A stretch of 64,000 bases of DNA from Paulownia fortunei (GCA_019321725.1 CM033108.1:4162001-4226000); one strand, 5' to 3'; shown: positions 10,857 to 22,767, numbered from the stretch's first letter. Numbers and translations are program-made. The notes: generated by a model from the sequence alone, not told the origin.

Positions 10857-13812
10857 TTACTTTAAATATTATTGAGTTATAACTCAATAAAGACTTTCGA
10901 GTAAGTCATAACACGATCAAGGTCGGATCTATCAGATTGAAAGAGAGTTTTACCTTCAGACATGAAGTAATTTTATAGGAATTGATTACATATCTCTCTA
11001 ATCAGGTGTGGGATACATTTCAAGATTTAGTAGTATTTTGGTATAATATGTAGAAAATACAATGATCATTTTTTTATTTTGTCAATATGAAAAATGATGA
11101 GGGGCAAAGTGGTCCTTAAAAGGTATGGCCAAATGAGCACCACATCACCAAGATTTCTCTATATTTTAACTTTTCCTTTTATTTTTGTGGGTACATATTT
11201 GTCTTCATTTCAAGTTTGCAGTTCACATCTTGTAACATATTCTGTTCTGTACAGGTGGTTAAAGAGAAACATTGACAAATGTTTACACTACCAGCATTTT
11301 CTCCCAACCACAGCACCACCTACCATAAGCTTCCAATGCACTTGGATATATAATACATGAAGGAATATCAGTTCAATCATTTTTACTTTATGGAATGTAA
11401 TTTCAAAAAAATTATCAAAATTCCAACCTATAATCATAATAGTTGAATTATTAATATTTTTTTTCGTTTATAATTCACTTTCGTCTAAACTCAATAACAA
11501 TAAAAAGAATTTTCATTTATAATCCAAATAACAATAAAAAGGGTTTTAATTTATAATTCAAATACTTCCCTAAATAGTGTTTTTCTTTAAATTATGATCA
11601 CAACTTAACCTCCTAATTATGTCTTCTTCTTCTTACACAACAAATAGCATTAAAAACAACTCATTTTTCTCTCTAGTTTTCTTAAGGGTTTTTTTTAGAG
11701 TGCAGATGTTTATATTCTGATCAAAGTAAGAGAGGACATAAATAATTTTCTTTTTACATTGGTTGGTTATGAGGTGATTTACAAAAAATCACTCTTATCG
11801 AAATTTAAGATAAAATACTCTTACAATCACACAAAATTTAATTTGAAACACTTGGATCTTACAATCATATAAAACTTAATTTGAAACACTTGGGTCGGAT
11901 CAACTCCTGTGAGCGACACACACATTAACCCATTTTATTGTCCGTTACATATACAATCACCCAAAACTGCTTCTGTGAAATCAGGTCGGATAGAAGAGCT
12001 GAATCTTGGAAAAGTTATCCCCTTATCAAGTCATAGTCTGCATTTGCAACTCTGCAAAACTCTAGACCAGGAAAACAGGAGTACTAAACCTGTTCTCCAT
12101 TTTTCACTTCGAAATAGAAGTGTAAATGAATCAAGTTGGATAGAATATGTTATTATTCAAATTTAGTTGATTTTTTATCGAAATTCAAAAATTGTATTTG
12201 AATTTAATTTGATTATTAAACGAATCAAGTTTGAACGAACATTAATCGAGTTAAGCACGAATCGAGTTCAACTAACACAATATTTTTAATATTTTCAAGA
12301 TTAATTTGTTATGTTTAACGAATCGAGTTCAAATGAGTATTAAGTAATCGATCACATAAAATAATTTGATTTATTTTTCAACACTACTCATAAATGAAGT
12401 TCTGCAACAGCCATTTATCACAATTTTGATTCTTCTTTGCTTGCTCTTTTGAGAAATTCACATGAAAAACTAGTATGTTTCAGTTTCCAAAATGCTTTTT
12501 CCTGGTAGATATGGATAATGAATAAGGCAGTCTAACCAAGTTTTCACTCTTGGCTGCAACTAACAGTTCATTATATTCCAACCTATTTGTCCATGTTCAC
12601 AGCTTGCAGGCTCCCTTTCTTTGTACTTACTATAGCCCCATAAAAATACCAAGATATTCTACATCATTATTGGACATAAACACCATCTCCTACATTCTTA
12701 ATTCAGCAATCATTTGACAATGTATTTAATGGCAGCTATGTATGGTGACTGATACCTTAAACAAATGGACCTATAACCTCTTATCAATTCTAGCTTCAGC
12801 AGCTTGTATACATAAGAAAAGTATGTTTATTTGATGATGAAATTGTTCCAAGACTTTACAGCTAGCTATTGTCAAAGGAAGAGCAGCAGGGCCTCTCCCA
12901 AAAGGGACTCAATTCTCCAGTTACATTAAACTTTACAAAATTTTTAGGATATACTGAGACAAATGTTGTCTGAAATACAGCAATGAAATGAGTTAACTTC
13001 AGAATTTCAACAATTCTTTTAGTCTTACAGGTACTGATAAATGGTGAGTTAAGATTAAACTAATATCTAAATTCTGAATGTGATTTTTTATACTTCAAGA
13101 GCAGAGGTTGGACCCCCAAAAAGTGCTGTGTGTATGTTATGGGGATCATGTGATATAAGATCAGGACGCCGTAGACGAACAGAAGGTAGATCTAAATCAG
13201 GCTTAGCAAAGATCCCTTTAGTTTTATTATACTTAAAAGGCTGTTTTCTTCAAACTGGACAATTTGGACCAAATATTCCTCAGATTGACTAATATCTTTC
13301 AAATTGGACTAACCCTTTCAATCTAATCTCTGTTAAATACACAGAAATAGGTAGATCTCTGTCTTGTTATCCATCACAAATACATTCCTTCTCTCCAAGA
13401 AATCATAACCTTTGAGTTTTTAATACAAATATCAATCATTGCACTTGCACATGTCTTAGACATTCCTTTGGGCTTCATCCTCCAATTACCAAATCATCCA
13501 AACAAACATATTACTAGAAAAGAGAGATGGGAGTATACTGAGCTGGTAAGTTGATAGCCATGTGTTATCAGGACAGGAATCCTAGCTTCACCTTTTAAGT
13601 TAAAAAACCAACTTAGTACTTGAATATTTTCTCCCCCACCACCCTCAAGAATGCAATGTTTTTGGGTTATAATATGATGTTAGCCATGTGTTGGAGGAAT
13701 CCAAACCTGGCACATTTCAGCTCTTTTCATTAACTAGTATACGTTTGAAACAATACCGCGAAAGAGATTCTTCATGTGCTTCTGCTGCTCAGCCTTTTGA
13801 TACATCTCACTC
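10857..13812 (+). other. Intergenic region with a probable degenerate AATCGAGT repeat
   Basis: No supported gene. Around 12150-12390, repeated AATCGAG, ACGAATC and CGAACA words resemble the nonautonomous elements at about 45.0-45.5 and 48.4-48.8 kb and probably mark another decayed copy. The open frames at 11.1 and 11.9 kb have no recognisable protein features. The last few hundred bases lead into the promoter of the gene at 13.9 kb. Confidence 0.45.
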
Positions 13813-13820
13813 TATATATA
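13813..13820 (+). promoter_or_regulatory. TATA box of the 13.9 kb gene
   Basis: TATATATA lies 96 bp upstream of the ATG at 13909, at a spacing normal for a plant core promoter plus short leader. Confidence 0.65.
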
Positions 13821-13908
13821 AGCTCGTCGTTGCATGAATCCTCTGCACTAGAATAATCCATCATATTTCACTGCCTTAAGAGCACATTCCTTTATCTCCC
13901 TTCAAGCA

Positions 13909-14277
13909 ATGATGTTGCAAATGGATCTTCAAGATGCGACTGAAGGTCGTTGGAGAGGTAGATATGAGAAACTTGCCGGTGGTGATGAGAAGTCGGCCAG
14001 GACAAGGAGGTTCTGGTTGAAGAAGTTAAATGGAAGAATTAAAGGGCTCAAGCTATCACGCTCTAGAAAATTGAATTGGAAGCCATTTTCGATCTCGTTT
14101 ATATTGTCAAGAAAGATAGCTAAGATATGTGCTGATTTTGTCAAAAGAATGAAGATGGACGAAGCATGTCCTGCCATTGTCTTCTCTTGTCAATGGGGCC
14201 TTCCTGTCCTTTCTCATTCATCTGTGAAGAGCAGGAAGAATTCCATCTCTTACTACAGGAGTTTAACATGGTTTTAG
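13909..14277 (+). CDS. Small basic plant protein, function unknown
   Basis: Single-exon gene of 122 residues. The first ATG after the TATA box is used (MMLQMDLQDATEGRWRGRYE); an internal ATG at residue 5 is a possible alternative. The protein has an acidic/polar start, a basic middle with RTRRFWLKKLNGRIKGLKLS and RSRKLNWKPF (about residues 31-61), a hydrophobic/basic segment with ISFILSRKIAKICADFVKRM (about 62-82), and a Ser-rich tail. The layout (short N-terminus, Arg/Lys-rich centre, helical segment) resembles uncharacterised small plant proteins, like the one at 3468, but the two are not evidently homologous. There is no signal peptide. A real gene is likely from the promoter and composition; its role is unknown to me. 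Confidence 0.7.
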   Translation: MMLQMDLQDATEGRWRGRYEKLAGGDEKSARTRRFWLKKLNGRIKGLKLSRSRKLNWKPFSISFILSRKIAKICADFVKRMKMDEACPAIVFSCQWGLPVLSHSSVKSRKNSISYYRSLTWF

Positions 14278-15670
14278 TGTCAATATGTACAAGAACTGCT
14301 GAGCTTAATATATATGTCATTCTCATTCAAACTCACATTGGATTGAACAGCTTATTTCATACGAAATTACTTTACTCGAACATTTACATAAACATACGGC
14401 CCCAGAAGAGGAAATTAAAGTGAACATGATGGAACATAAAAGTAAGTCTGGAAATTTTATTGTTACTGCTTTCTCTGGTACTTGCCAAAATGCCACTTTA
14501 TCAAAAGAATCACCTTACAGCATTGAAAATGTTCCTGTTTCAGTTTGCAGATGTTAATTTACAGCAAAAATTGTTGGATCAGCAAAAAGATGTTATGTTC
14601 CAAGTACAGGATTGACAGGCACTAAGTAGCTCGAAGTATCAACCACCCTACAGGGAACATAAATAACTTGGCACAAAGACAAACATGGATTACAACTTTC
14701 CAACAAATTAATCTAATGAATCTCGATTATAGTGTGCTTTCCCAGGGTCTTTACTCCCCTGTGACAGTGCCATTTGCAATGCCCATAAGCTCACTCTCAT
14801 TCCATATTTTCCAACTGCACCTAGTTAATTTTATGTTTTTTGATAAAGATTTATAAACTGCAATAGATCTTTGAAATCATACGACTGTGGCAAGAAATTG
14901 CCAGCCAAGCTTCTATAAACCAGTCACTCGGGTGCTAAATGGCCTAGTCTCATTTCGAAATATACTTCAGTTTTCTTCTTTAGTTGGGAAGGGGGAGGCT
15001 GCTGTCTAATTGCCTTTTCTTTTCTTGAGGGATTAAAGGTTATATGATTTAAAAGAATACTAATTTTCACCTCTGCTCTAGCTTACAAAAGAATGCCATG
15101 AGGAAGACTTTGTGTTTGCAAGTTCATTGTACTATTGACCTTTTGATAGAATTGCTATGCTTAGTGTGTTATTCTGTCATTTTTTTTTAACATATTCTTA
15201 TTCATCAAGCTTTTGCTCCAAATATCAGTATGTCCTACTTTGACAGAGTTTCTTCCTGAATATGCGAAGAATAAATCTTATAATCTGATCCCCTTACTGC
15301 ATAAATCTGTGAAATCTTCAGGTGGAGCAGAGAGTAATATAACAAAAAAATACGCGTCAATAAGAAGATATGAGCTAATGGAATCATGTAACTGTTAGAT
15401 CCATTGTTATGGCTTCTTCATACAACTTGCTAGTAATGATGAAAATAAACCAATTCAGAAAGAAAAAAAAATCCAGAAATGAGCCAATACTATAGTAAAT
15501 GCCATAAAGATAGTAGCAGGTGAAAGTTTTGTCAGATCAAATGTAGACACTACTATACACATCAAGATTCACACAAATGTTAAATTACAGGCATTTATCT
15601 TGACTTTAACTTTGCTTGCATATAATCAGTATCTGATCAACTCAAATCATATACAGCTACAGATATGAAG
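14278..15670 (+). other. 3' flank of the 13.9 kb gene and intergenic sequence
   Basis: About 1.4 kb with moderate GC but no frame that looks like a protein. It probably includes the 3' UTR of the upstream gene and the 3' end of the minus-strand locus beginning at 15991. Confidence 0.45.
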
Positions 15671-15991
15671 TTAATATCGGGGGAGTCCACTCAGCCCACC
15701 TTTCGAAGCAAATCCAGCCATGAAGAGCACATAAGACTCTTTAAGGTTCAACTGAGAGGTAAAAAGCTTCCCCATCTTGACCTTCAAATGAATGTTCATA
15801 ACCTTCTTTGAAATACTACTATGCTGCTTCATTAGAGCCCCGTTTTCCTCACTTATCTCGGGTTCTTCCTTGATGGTTTCAAGCTTCATCTTGAGTATTT
15901 CTTCAATGTCCATTCTTGATTCTGTCCTCATCAAAATCTTCTTGCTCCTGCAAGGCACTGCCCACCACATCTTGCGCGACCCCTTTCTCAT
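15671..15991 (-). CDS. Putative small charged protein; possibly a pseudogene
   Basis: A minus-strand frame of 106 residues if the first ATG is used (MRKGSRKMWWAVPCRSKKIL...). The open frame extends another 15 codons upstream (to a TTG at 16036, reading EFKVFGIKGCSTRR), with an in-frame TAA just before. The frame one base over upstream reads KCWFDAVKGLG, so a small indel may have broken a longer protein. Residues about 28-70 are rich in Glu/Lys with hydrophobics (IEEILKMKLETIKEEPEISE) and could form a coiled coil; similarity to leucine-zipper microproteins is possible but weak. A TATA box lies at 16125-16132. I do not recognise the protein. It may be a small gene, the 3' part of a gene, or a recent pseudogene. 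Confidence 0.4.
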   Translation of the reverse strand: MRKGSRKMWWAVPCRSKKILMRTESRMDIEEILKMKLETIKEEPEISEENGALMKQHSSISKKVMNIHLKVKMGKLFTSQLNLKESYVLFMAGFASKGGLSGLPRY

Positions 15992-16124
15992 TCTACGGGT
16001 GCTGCACCCTTTGATGCCAAAGACCTTGAATTCCAAGGCCCTTTACTGCATCAAACCAGCATTTCTTGACAAGAAGAAATTTGATTACATCTCAACTGGC
16101 CTTACATATATAAATATATATGTC

Positions 16125-16132
16125 TATATATA
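16125..16132 (-). promoter_or_regulatory. TATA-like element upstream of the 15.7-16.0 kb minus-strand frame
   Basis: On the minus strand this reads CTTTATATATAG, about 135 bp upstream of the ATG at 15991. The surrounding sequence is AT-rich, so a chance match is possible. Confidence 0.35.
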
Positions 16133-16139
16133 AAGACCC

Positions 16140-17767
16140 TTTTGGTAATGAGATGAAACAGGATCCTGGAAGGTGATTATGCCTCATTGTATTGGTTGGA
16201 AAGGTAGCTTGACAGGGGTCAGAGGGCCATGGACTAGTTCTAAAAGGTTTGTGCTTTTGCTCTTTACAACTTGACTTGATCATGACAAGCTTTTTGTTCA
16301 ACATTTGCTTATAAACAAAGATTTATCTTCCAACAAGAAATCTACCAAATTATGCAACTAACAGGGATAAGGTAAAAGGCTAATCATTAGGTGCATGTTT
16401 AATAATTCTTGAAAACATCCTTTTAATTTCCCTCCACAATTCCAAGTAATTAATCATCCAAAATAAAGTATGTATATGTGACGTAAATTTGGCATGACAA
16501 ATTGGGCTTAAGGGATTTGAGATATGCTATCATAAATGGACTTGACCCTTGTGTCTCTAGTAAATTTGAGTTTAAGTGACTTAATTCTTAATGAACTCAA
16601 AATATTAATATCAGAACTGATAGTAATATTCTGAACTCTTGAATTGAATGACTTGTATGTTGATTTGAATTAAATGAATACGCGAGATCCAAATAGGATG
16701 ACTCTGGCTGACCTTAATAAGTTTGACGGTTATGTGAGTAGAATTGTTGCCGAAAAACCTTGGATGTCCTACTATAGTTCTAAAATGACTCTACTGGGTA
16801 TTGGGTAAGGAAAAAATATTTTACATATTTTATGTATATTCCAACATCTTATATTTTTTATTATCCTCTCTATAGCTCTTTCTCACTTAGGTATCAGAGC
16901 GTTTTTATTGAGTAACTTCAACATTCCTAACCGTTATTTTATAGGTACTGTTGGATGAGAATTGAGCGGTTGAAGGTATTGATTTAAATTTTTTTGATTT
17001 GTGCAAATTTTTGGGATTTCCTTAAAAATCTATGTAGTTTTCATGTAAGGAGAGAGGGATTCATGGTCTCAAGTCTTGACCGTTGACTATGCACCTGATT
17101 AATCTAAATTATTACTGAAATTTTATTGGCATTTAGACCAGTTCATAACCAAAAGATGAACTTGAAAGAGTCTCGAAGACATGGACATGGTCCACATTTT
17201 TGTAATCATAATTTGCTTTACTTTCATTTCTTTAATAATGAAATATTTTTATTAAGAATAAATTTATTTATTAAATTGTCTGAAGATGCCCAAAACTGCA
17301 AAAGTGTTTACTCTTACCAGTATTAGGTATCAGAGGCCACCAAACCAGAAGAGATCAAGCTTAATTTAAAGCTTTGTAGCAATAATTATTGGCACAAAAA
17401 TTCGAAATGATTAATCTAATTCAACTTGTATCTATATTTTAATTGTCCTTATTTCTAATTCAAAATTTCTTTCCTATTAATTGAAAATTATAATGAAATA
17501 AAATTATTTATAAAAGATTTATCTTTTTTTTATAGTGTTTTTTTATTATTGATTGATTTACGATTTTCATACTTATATTACAAATACATACAGATAAAAC
17601 AATTTTGACCAAAATAACATTTTATAGGTTATGTATAATGTTCATTTTAATTGAAAAAGAGCTTGACAAAAAAGAGTTTCTTCAAAGTCATTAAATATAA
17701 CTAAACTAAATTGTTTCAAACTATTATAAAAAATTGTTTTATGATAGTACCCCATATTTTGATACTA
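16140..17767 (+). other. Intergenic with traces of an LTR retrotransposon
   Basis: No intact gene. AGGTATCAGAGC at 16889-16900 matches the primer-binding site complementary to initiator-Met tRNA at 11 of 12 positions. A second related motif (GGTATCAGAG) lies at 17327-17336. The sequence before 16889 could be a decayed LTR, but I cannot define its start. Confidence 0.35.
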
Positions 17768-17851
17768 TTTTATGGTAGGTTCAAGCTCACAAAATGGGGT
17801 GCACAAGTATTTTATGGTAGCTTAACGCTTGCAAAGTAGGGTGCACAAGTT
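17768..17851 (+). repeat. Two-copy tandem repeat, about 42 bp
   Basis: Units starting TTTTATGGTAG at 17768 and 17810 both end with GGGTGCACAAGT, and they differ at several inner positions. Confidence 0.7.
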
Positions 17852-18013
17852 CTGCTAGTTGCTCTTCGCATTCGACTTTATTTTGTAAAAATAAATAATC
17901 TAAATTGTTAAAATTTTTTATAGTACTCACTTATAAACTAATTCAAAATTTCAATGACATTCGATGTGGGATATCACAAGATAATTGATCTTAATAGTTG
18001 AATCATACTTAGT

Positions 18014-18355
18014 CAGTGTTTGCAAAAACTTTTACTTTTACAATTAGACAGTGTTTGCAAAAACTTTTACTTTTACAAAAAGTTATTTATTATAGTAAAA
18101 GTGAAAATCAGTTGAGAATCAGAAATTTATAGTATTTGCAAAGTGTTGTTGGAAAGTAAAATAAATTAAAAAGGGAGTATTTGATAAATAAATTGTAAAT
18201 ATACTTTTATTTATGTATAAAAGTCTAAATCCCCTTCGAAAATCGTAATTTGTGTACATGTGTATAAATATTTATAATATATTTATATACTAACAAATAT
18301 ATAAATATACTAATTATTTATAAATATATATTTATAGAGAGAGTTAAAAATACAA

Positions 18356-18394
<39 letters not shown>

Positions 18395-18766
18395 AAAATA
18401 CATATATGTATTCATTTATTTGTACAAATATTTATAATATATTTATATATTCACAAATATATAAATATATGAAATACACACCTATATTTATAATATTTAT
18501 AAATATATATAAATGCATTTATATATTCACAAATATACGAATATATACAAATACATATATATATATATATATATTATATTATAAACATATATAAGTATAT
18601 ATATATATATATTTGTACAAATATTTATATTATAAACATATATAAGTATATATATATATTTGTACAAATATTTATAATATATAAATATTATAAATATTAT
18701 ATATATATAAGTATTTCCATATTCATGAAAATATTTATAATATATATATATATATATATATATTTG

Positions 18767-18842
<76 letters not shown>

Positions 18843-19034
18843 AAATATTTGTATAATATATATGTATATTTATATATTCACAAATATATAAATAAATACA
18901 TATATAGATATTTATAAATATATATATGTATGTATTTATATATTCATACAATTATTTATAATATATTTGTATATTCACAAATATATAAATATATAAAAGT
19001 ACATATGTTTATATTTACATAATATATAGATATT

Positions 19035-19069
<35 letters not shown>

Positions 19070-19577
19070 TTGTATGTATAAATATATTTAAATATTCACA
19101 AATATTGTAATACACAATATGTAATATAAATTTAATATAAATATTTGTATGAATATTTGAATATTTTATAAACATATATATTTAATTTTTATATACTTAT
19201 AAATTTGTGAATATATATATTCATATATATTTATATATATTTATAAATATGTGTACGGATTATATATATTTTTATAAATATTTGAACGGATTATAAATAT
19301 ATTTATATACACTGTATTTATACATATTTATATATTTATATTATGAAAGGGCATTTCTTAAATGTAAACATATTTTTGAGGGTAAAAATGTCCAACTCTT
19401 TTTTTAACATAATTAAGCATAATAAAAAATGTAAAAAAAAAAAAAACCCTCTCATACTTTTAGATTCTAATTAAATTATGAAGAAGTAGAAGCAGAAACT
19501 GACATATAAATATTAATTTTATTTTTTTCAGTTAGATGCTGAAAATCACTTTTTTTTTTCAAGTTATTGCAAACACT
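18014..19577 (+). mobile_element. TIR-bounded nonautonomous element enclosing a TA-rich repeat
   Basis: The left end CAGTGTTTGCAAAAACTTTTAC occurs twice in tandem (18014 and 18049, period 35). The right end, in reverse complement, reads AGTGTTTGCAATAACTTG (ending about 19577). Between them lies roughly 1.1 kb of TA-rich repeat. The matching ends suggest a hAT-like or other TIR element with no coding capacity. A target duplication is not clear. Confidence 0.6.
18240..19350 (+). repeat. TA-rich complex minisatellite
   Basis: About 1.1 kb built from words such as ATATTTATAATATATTTATA and TTCACAAATATATAAATA, mixed with pure AT runs (for example 18357-18391 and 18770-18823) and a GT run near 18825-18841. 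All reading frames here are repeat translation rich in Tyr and Ile and are not genes. Confidence 0.9.
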
Positions 19578-19679
19578 CCCTTGATTACATGGACCAGGAT
19601 TAATTGTTTCTTGTAATGACGACAAACTGAAGCAAAGTTAAATCACGAAACTAGAGCCAAATTGTATTTATGAAGCAGG

Positions 19680-20352
19680 TTAAATGTCATTAAACTTTCT
19701 AAATTTAATTATTTTAACACATGACAATAAATAATTTTTCCTCTCAAATTTAATCATTTGAACACTTTATCGTTCAAAAATAAATTTTAAATAATTTATT
19801 CAACTAACTTACATTTATTATAGTATTCTCTCATCTCCCCCTCCAAATGTCATTTTGAGATTTAATTTTCAACGTTCTTCATCAGCCACCTTTCTTATTT
19901 TTCTTTTCCCACTAAAAAGTTAAGAAGAAGGTATTATAATATTTTTTATTATTACTAATGATAAAAATATGATAAATAATGGCATCTAAAATATATTTAA
20001 TACTATGATCGATACTATTTAAGCAAATATACCATCATTTGTCATGTTTTCAGCAAAAATAGTAAAAATAATATTACGATGTAATTTTTCTCGACTTTTT
20101 TAAGTGAAAAGATAGAAAAAAGAATGAGCAAAGGTGACTAATGAGAGCGTTCTGATGAAAATATGATTAGAAAATGATATTAAGGGGCAAAGTGCTATAA
20201 TAAATATAAGTTGAGGGGATAAAGTGTTTAAAATTTACTTTTGAGTGGTTAAGTGTCAAAATTATTAAGTTTGAGGGTGTAAAGTGCTTCAATTTTACTT
20301 TTGGGGGTTAAAGTGCTAAAATTGTTATGTTTGAAAGGATGAAGTGTCATTT
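19680..20352 (+). mobile_element. Long-armed inverted-repeat element (family R2)
   Basis: The two arms (about 19680-19900 and 20140-20352) are diverged inverted copies of each other: AAATGTCATT...ACTTACATTTATTATAG on the left and its complement, ending AAGTGTCATTT, on the right. There is no coding capacity. A related element lies at about 38116-38518. The shape is that of a foldback/MITE element. Confidence 0.65.
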
Positions 20353-20367
20353 ATTCTATGAAACAAA

Positions 20368-20798
20368 GTTATCATAATTTGATCAATGACTAAATTAGTC
20401 TTGTTGCCCGTCGGACCAATTCAATCGCTGGTCCCATCGGTTTAATAAAAATTGATTATATTTTTTTATTATATAATATAAAATAATAATGTAATAGATT
20501 AATTGTTATATACTAGATTTTAAAAGTAAAGAAAAGACAAATAATTAACTAAAAAGTATGTTTAACAAAATTCAAAATTCAAATAACTATATTCATAGAA
20601 CCAAATACCAAGTTTAAATTTTTTCAAAAAAATATAAATAAAAAGAAATATATAAAATCAGTTCAAATCGATTCTTGATCAGTTGTTTGATCGATATTTG
20701 ATCGATTTAACCTACATTTTGATTTTTTATAGCCAATTGAACCAATCTAGCTATTAATTCACGATCGAACCAACCGATTTAATCAAGTTATAAAAACA
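20368..20798 (+). mobile_element. Nonautonomous TIR repeat, family R1, copy B
   Basis: Colinear with the copy at 10412-10856: an outer part with GGACCAATTCAATCG and ATCGGTTTAATAAAAATTG, the AT core with AATAATGTAATAGATTAATTG, and an outer part with TTGATCGATTTAAC. It ends in ATAAAAACATTGG, the inverted partner of the left end (GTTATCATAATTTGATC). It lies immediately after the R2 element. Confidence 0.7.
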
Positions 20799-21939
20799 TT
20801 GGTGCAAAGTGCGCAATTTCACGTAACAAAAGCAAGGTAGAAAAACTTGTGCTCATGCTCACTATTTATAACAATAGTAGTGGTCTAAAAACATATTCCA
20901 AAAACTTTTATCCACCTATTACATGATAGTTTTTAATGTTTCATTGAACAGAAAAAAAAAATAAAAAAATCTGACTAATTGCCATACCAAATCCGAAAAA
21001 CTTCAAGTAGAAAAATTTGAATAACATATACTTATCTCATGTGGTTTTTCGAATTTTTTTTCGATTCTAACTAGAATTTTATCTTGAAACAATTTATAGA
21101 ACATCTTGGCTTAACACAAGGAACAATAATATAAGTCAAACGTGTAAAATTCTTTTATCATTAATGTCATGCCTTTAATAACAAAATTTTTATTTATCAC
21201 TATTTTTATTATGAAGCCTCTCATGTTTGGCCATATATATGTAACTAATAATTTTATTTTATTTTCACATAACATTTTTTTAGTTCTTATTTATGATATT
21301 TTGTTTATCAATTTTTGGAAACTTAGTAAATAATTTGACAACTAGAAAGAGATACTTGCTTCAATTCTAACTGGCATTAGACAAAGTAATTAATAAAAAT
21401 AAGAATTATAACATTTAATTTACATGCAATATTGTAAAAAACATTTGTTAGGGCATTAATATGCATTATTGTTATAGTATTATTCATAACATAGTAATGT
21501 AATTAAAATTACTAAAAAATAATTTTTCTAAGTGAAATGTAGATAGTCACATACCGGGATCAAATAATGCCAAATTCGTATTAAGATCATCATATTCTAA
21601 TTATTAATTGATCACAATTATAATAATAATGATATAAGTAAGGCTGGCAGGCACATCTACTTAAATCAACTTTATTCAGTTACAATAATTAAAAAAAAAG
21701 AAGGCAAATCATCTCTCAAATGATTATGACCCAAAAAACTCCAAAATCTAATTATTAATTATTGAAATAAAATAACAAATATTTGAAACTCAAGCTTAAA
21801 CTAATTAATTTTAAGCATATTGTAAATGATAATGACTTAAAAGCTCAATTATTATTTAATTTTAACACAATTTAAAATATTTTAATTATTAATCCGTAAT
21901 CAGGTGGTTGCCACACACGAAATGTGATTGATTAGAAGG
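20799..21939 (+). other. AT-rich intergenic sequence upstream of the 22.3 kb gene
   Basis: No gene or clear element. It becomes promoter sequence of the gene at 22342 toward its right end. Confidence 0.5.
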
Positions 21940-21948
21940 ACACGTGGC
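21940..21948 (+). promoter_or_regulatory. ABRE/G-box in the promoter of the 22.3 kb gene
   Basis: ACACGTGGC is a textbook ABA-response element core bound by bZIP factors, about 400 bp before the ATG. A CT-rich leader-like stretch (TCTCTCTCTCCCTCTC) lies at about 22100-22118. ABA control is an inference from the motif. Confidence 0.45.
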
Positions 21949-22341
21949 AGAAACCCAGATGGGCATTCTCCACGGTTAATAATACTGAAAAAATCCGAAA
22001 CAGAGAGAGGAAATAAAACTAGAGCGAAAGTGGTATCTGTCACGAAAGCTGTGATTCAGACCCGACAACTCTGGCGTTAAAGACGACACAAACTTACTTC
22101 TCTCTCTCCCTCTCTATTTTTTTTTTTTTTAATAAATTTTATCATCACAATCCTACTGAAATCCACATCTCCAATCTTTTCAACCTCTTGATACGCTTAA
22201 TAGTGACATCAATTTTGTCACATATCAGAAAGCTTTTATATTGTCACATATATTTCTTGAATCATATGCCGCCACATGTTGTGCCATGTATTAATTTTTG
22301 TGAGTTCTTGATCACATATATCGTGACGTGATTGTATTTTG

Positions 22342-22767
22342 ATGTCTGATAAAGAGCGGTCAAGAACTGATGAAGGCGGTGGAGGAGGAGGAAGCGGCGG
22401 CGCTGCTGACGAAGACGGAGAAGGGCCCACAGAAACGGGGGACCCGAAAGAGAAAACATGCAAAGGGTGTGGGAAAAAGGGCAAAAGGATGTCTTTCTTT
22501 CGGCTGAGGAAGGGCAAGAAGCTGCTGCAGCAGAAAAGGAAGCAGAAGGGCATTTATGTAAATTCAGGGTGTTGGGGGAGAAGGGCGGGTAGTGGTGGGT
22601 GGGGTTGCTCGTGCGTGAAGCAGCCGCGGACTCTGGATTCCTCGGGTGAGTCACCTACAAGTGATCCTAACAGTTCAGAGTTTACTTTTGATATGTTGAA
22701 AGCTCTTATTGAGAAGAATGATTTTTACTCGAAAGAATGCAATCCCCATTTGGATGCAGATGGTTAA
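22342..22767 (+). CDS. Conserved plant protein with C-terminal FTFDMLKALIEKNDFYSKEC motif
   Basis: Single-exon gene of 141 residues; the ATG at 22342 is chosen because the frame upstream offers only a non-ATG codon. The N-terminus is Asp/Glu/Gly-rich and disordered (a run of eight Gly/Ser residues). Residues about 38-75 carry a CKGCGKKGKR cluster and a basic helix (FRLRKGKKLLQQKRKQKG). Then comes a Gly/Trp/Cys segment with WGCSCVKQPRTLDSSGESPT, and a conserved-looking end with SDPNSSEFTFDMLKALIEKN, then DFYSKECNPHLD. I recognise this C-terminal motif from uncharacterised proteins of many flowering plants. The Cys pairs (CKGC and GCSC) could bind metal, which is speculation. No function is known to me. 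Confidence 0.82.
   Translation: MSDKERSRTDEGGGGGGSGGAADEDGEGPTETGDPKEKTCKGCGKKGKRMSFFRLRKGKKLLQQKRKQKGIYVNSGCWGRRAGSGGWGCSCVKQPRTLDSSGESPTSDPNSSEFTFDMLKALIEKNDFYSKECNPHLDADG

Noticed and set aside
11909..12166. 85-residue frame starting MSDTHINPF
   Set aside because: Non-ATG start, no recognisable motif, and it overlaps a degenerate repeat.
16889..17336. Complete LTR retrotransposon at the two TATCAGAG sites
   Set aside because: The primer-binding-like motifs are good, but I could not find paired LTRs or coding domains, so they are recorded only as traces.
18406..19175. Several Tyr/Ile-rich frames on both strands
   Set aside because: They are translations of the TA-rich repeat, without codon structure of a protein.
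22236..22654. Two Pro/Ser-rich minus-strand frames
   Set aside because: They are antisense to the 141-residue gene; their composition is explained by the Gly-rich plus-strand coding sequence.
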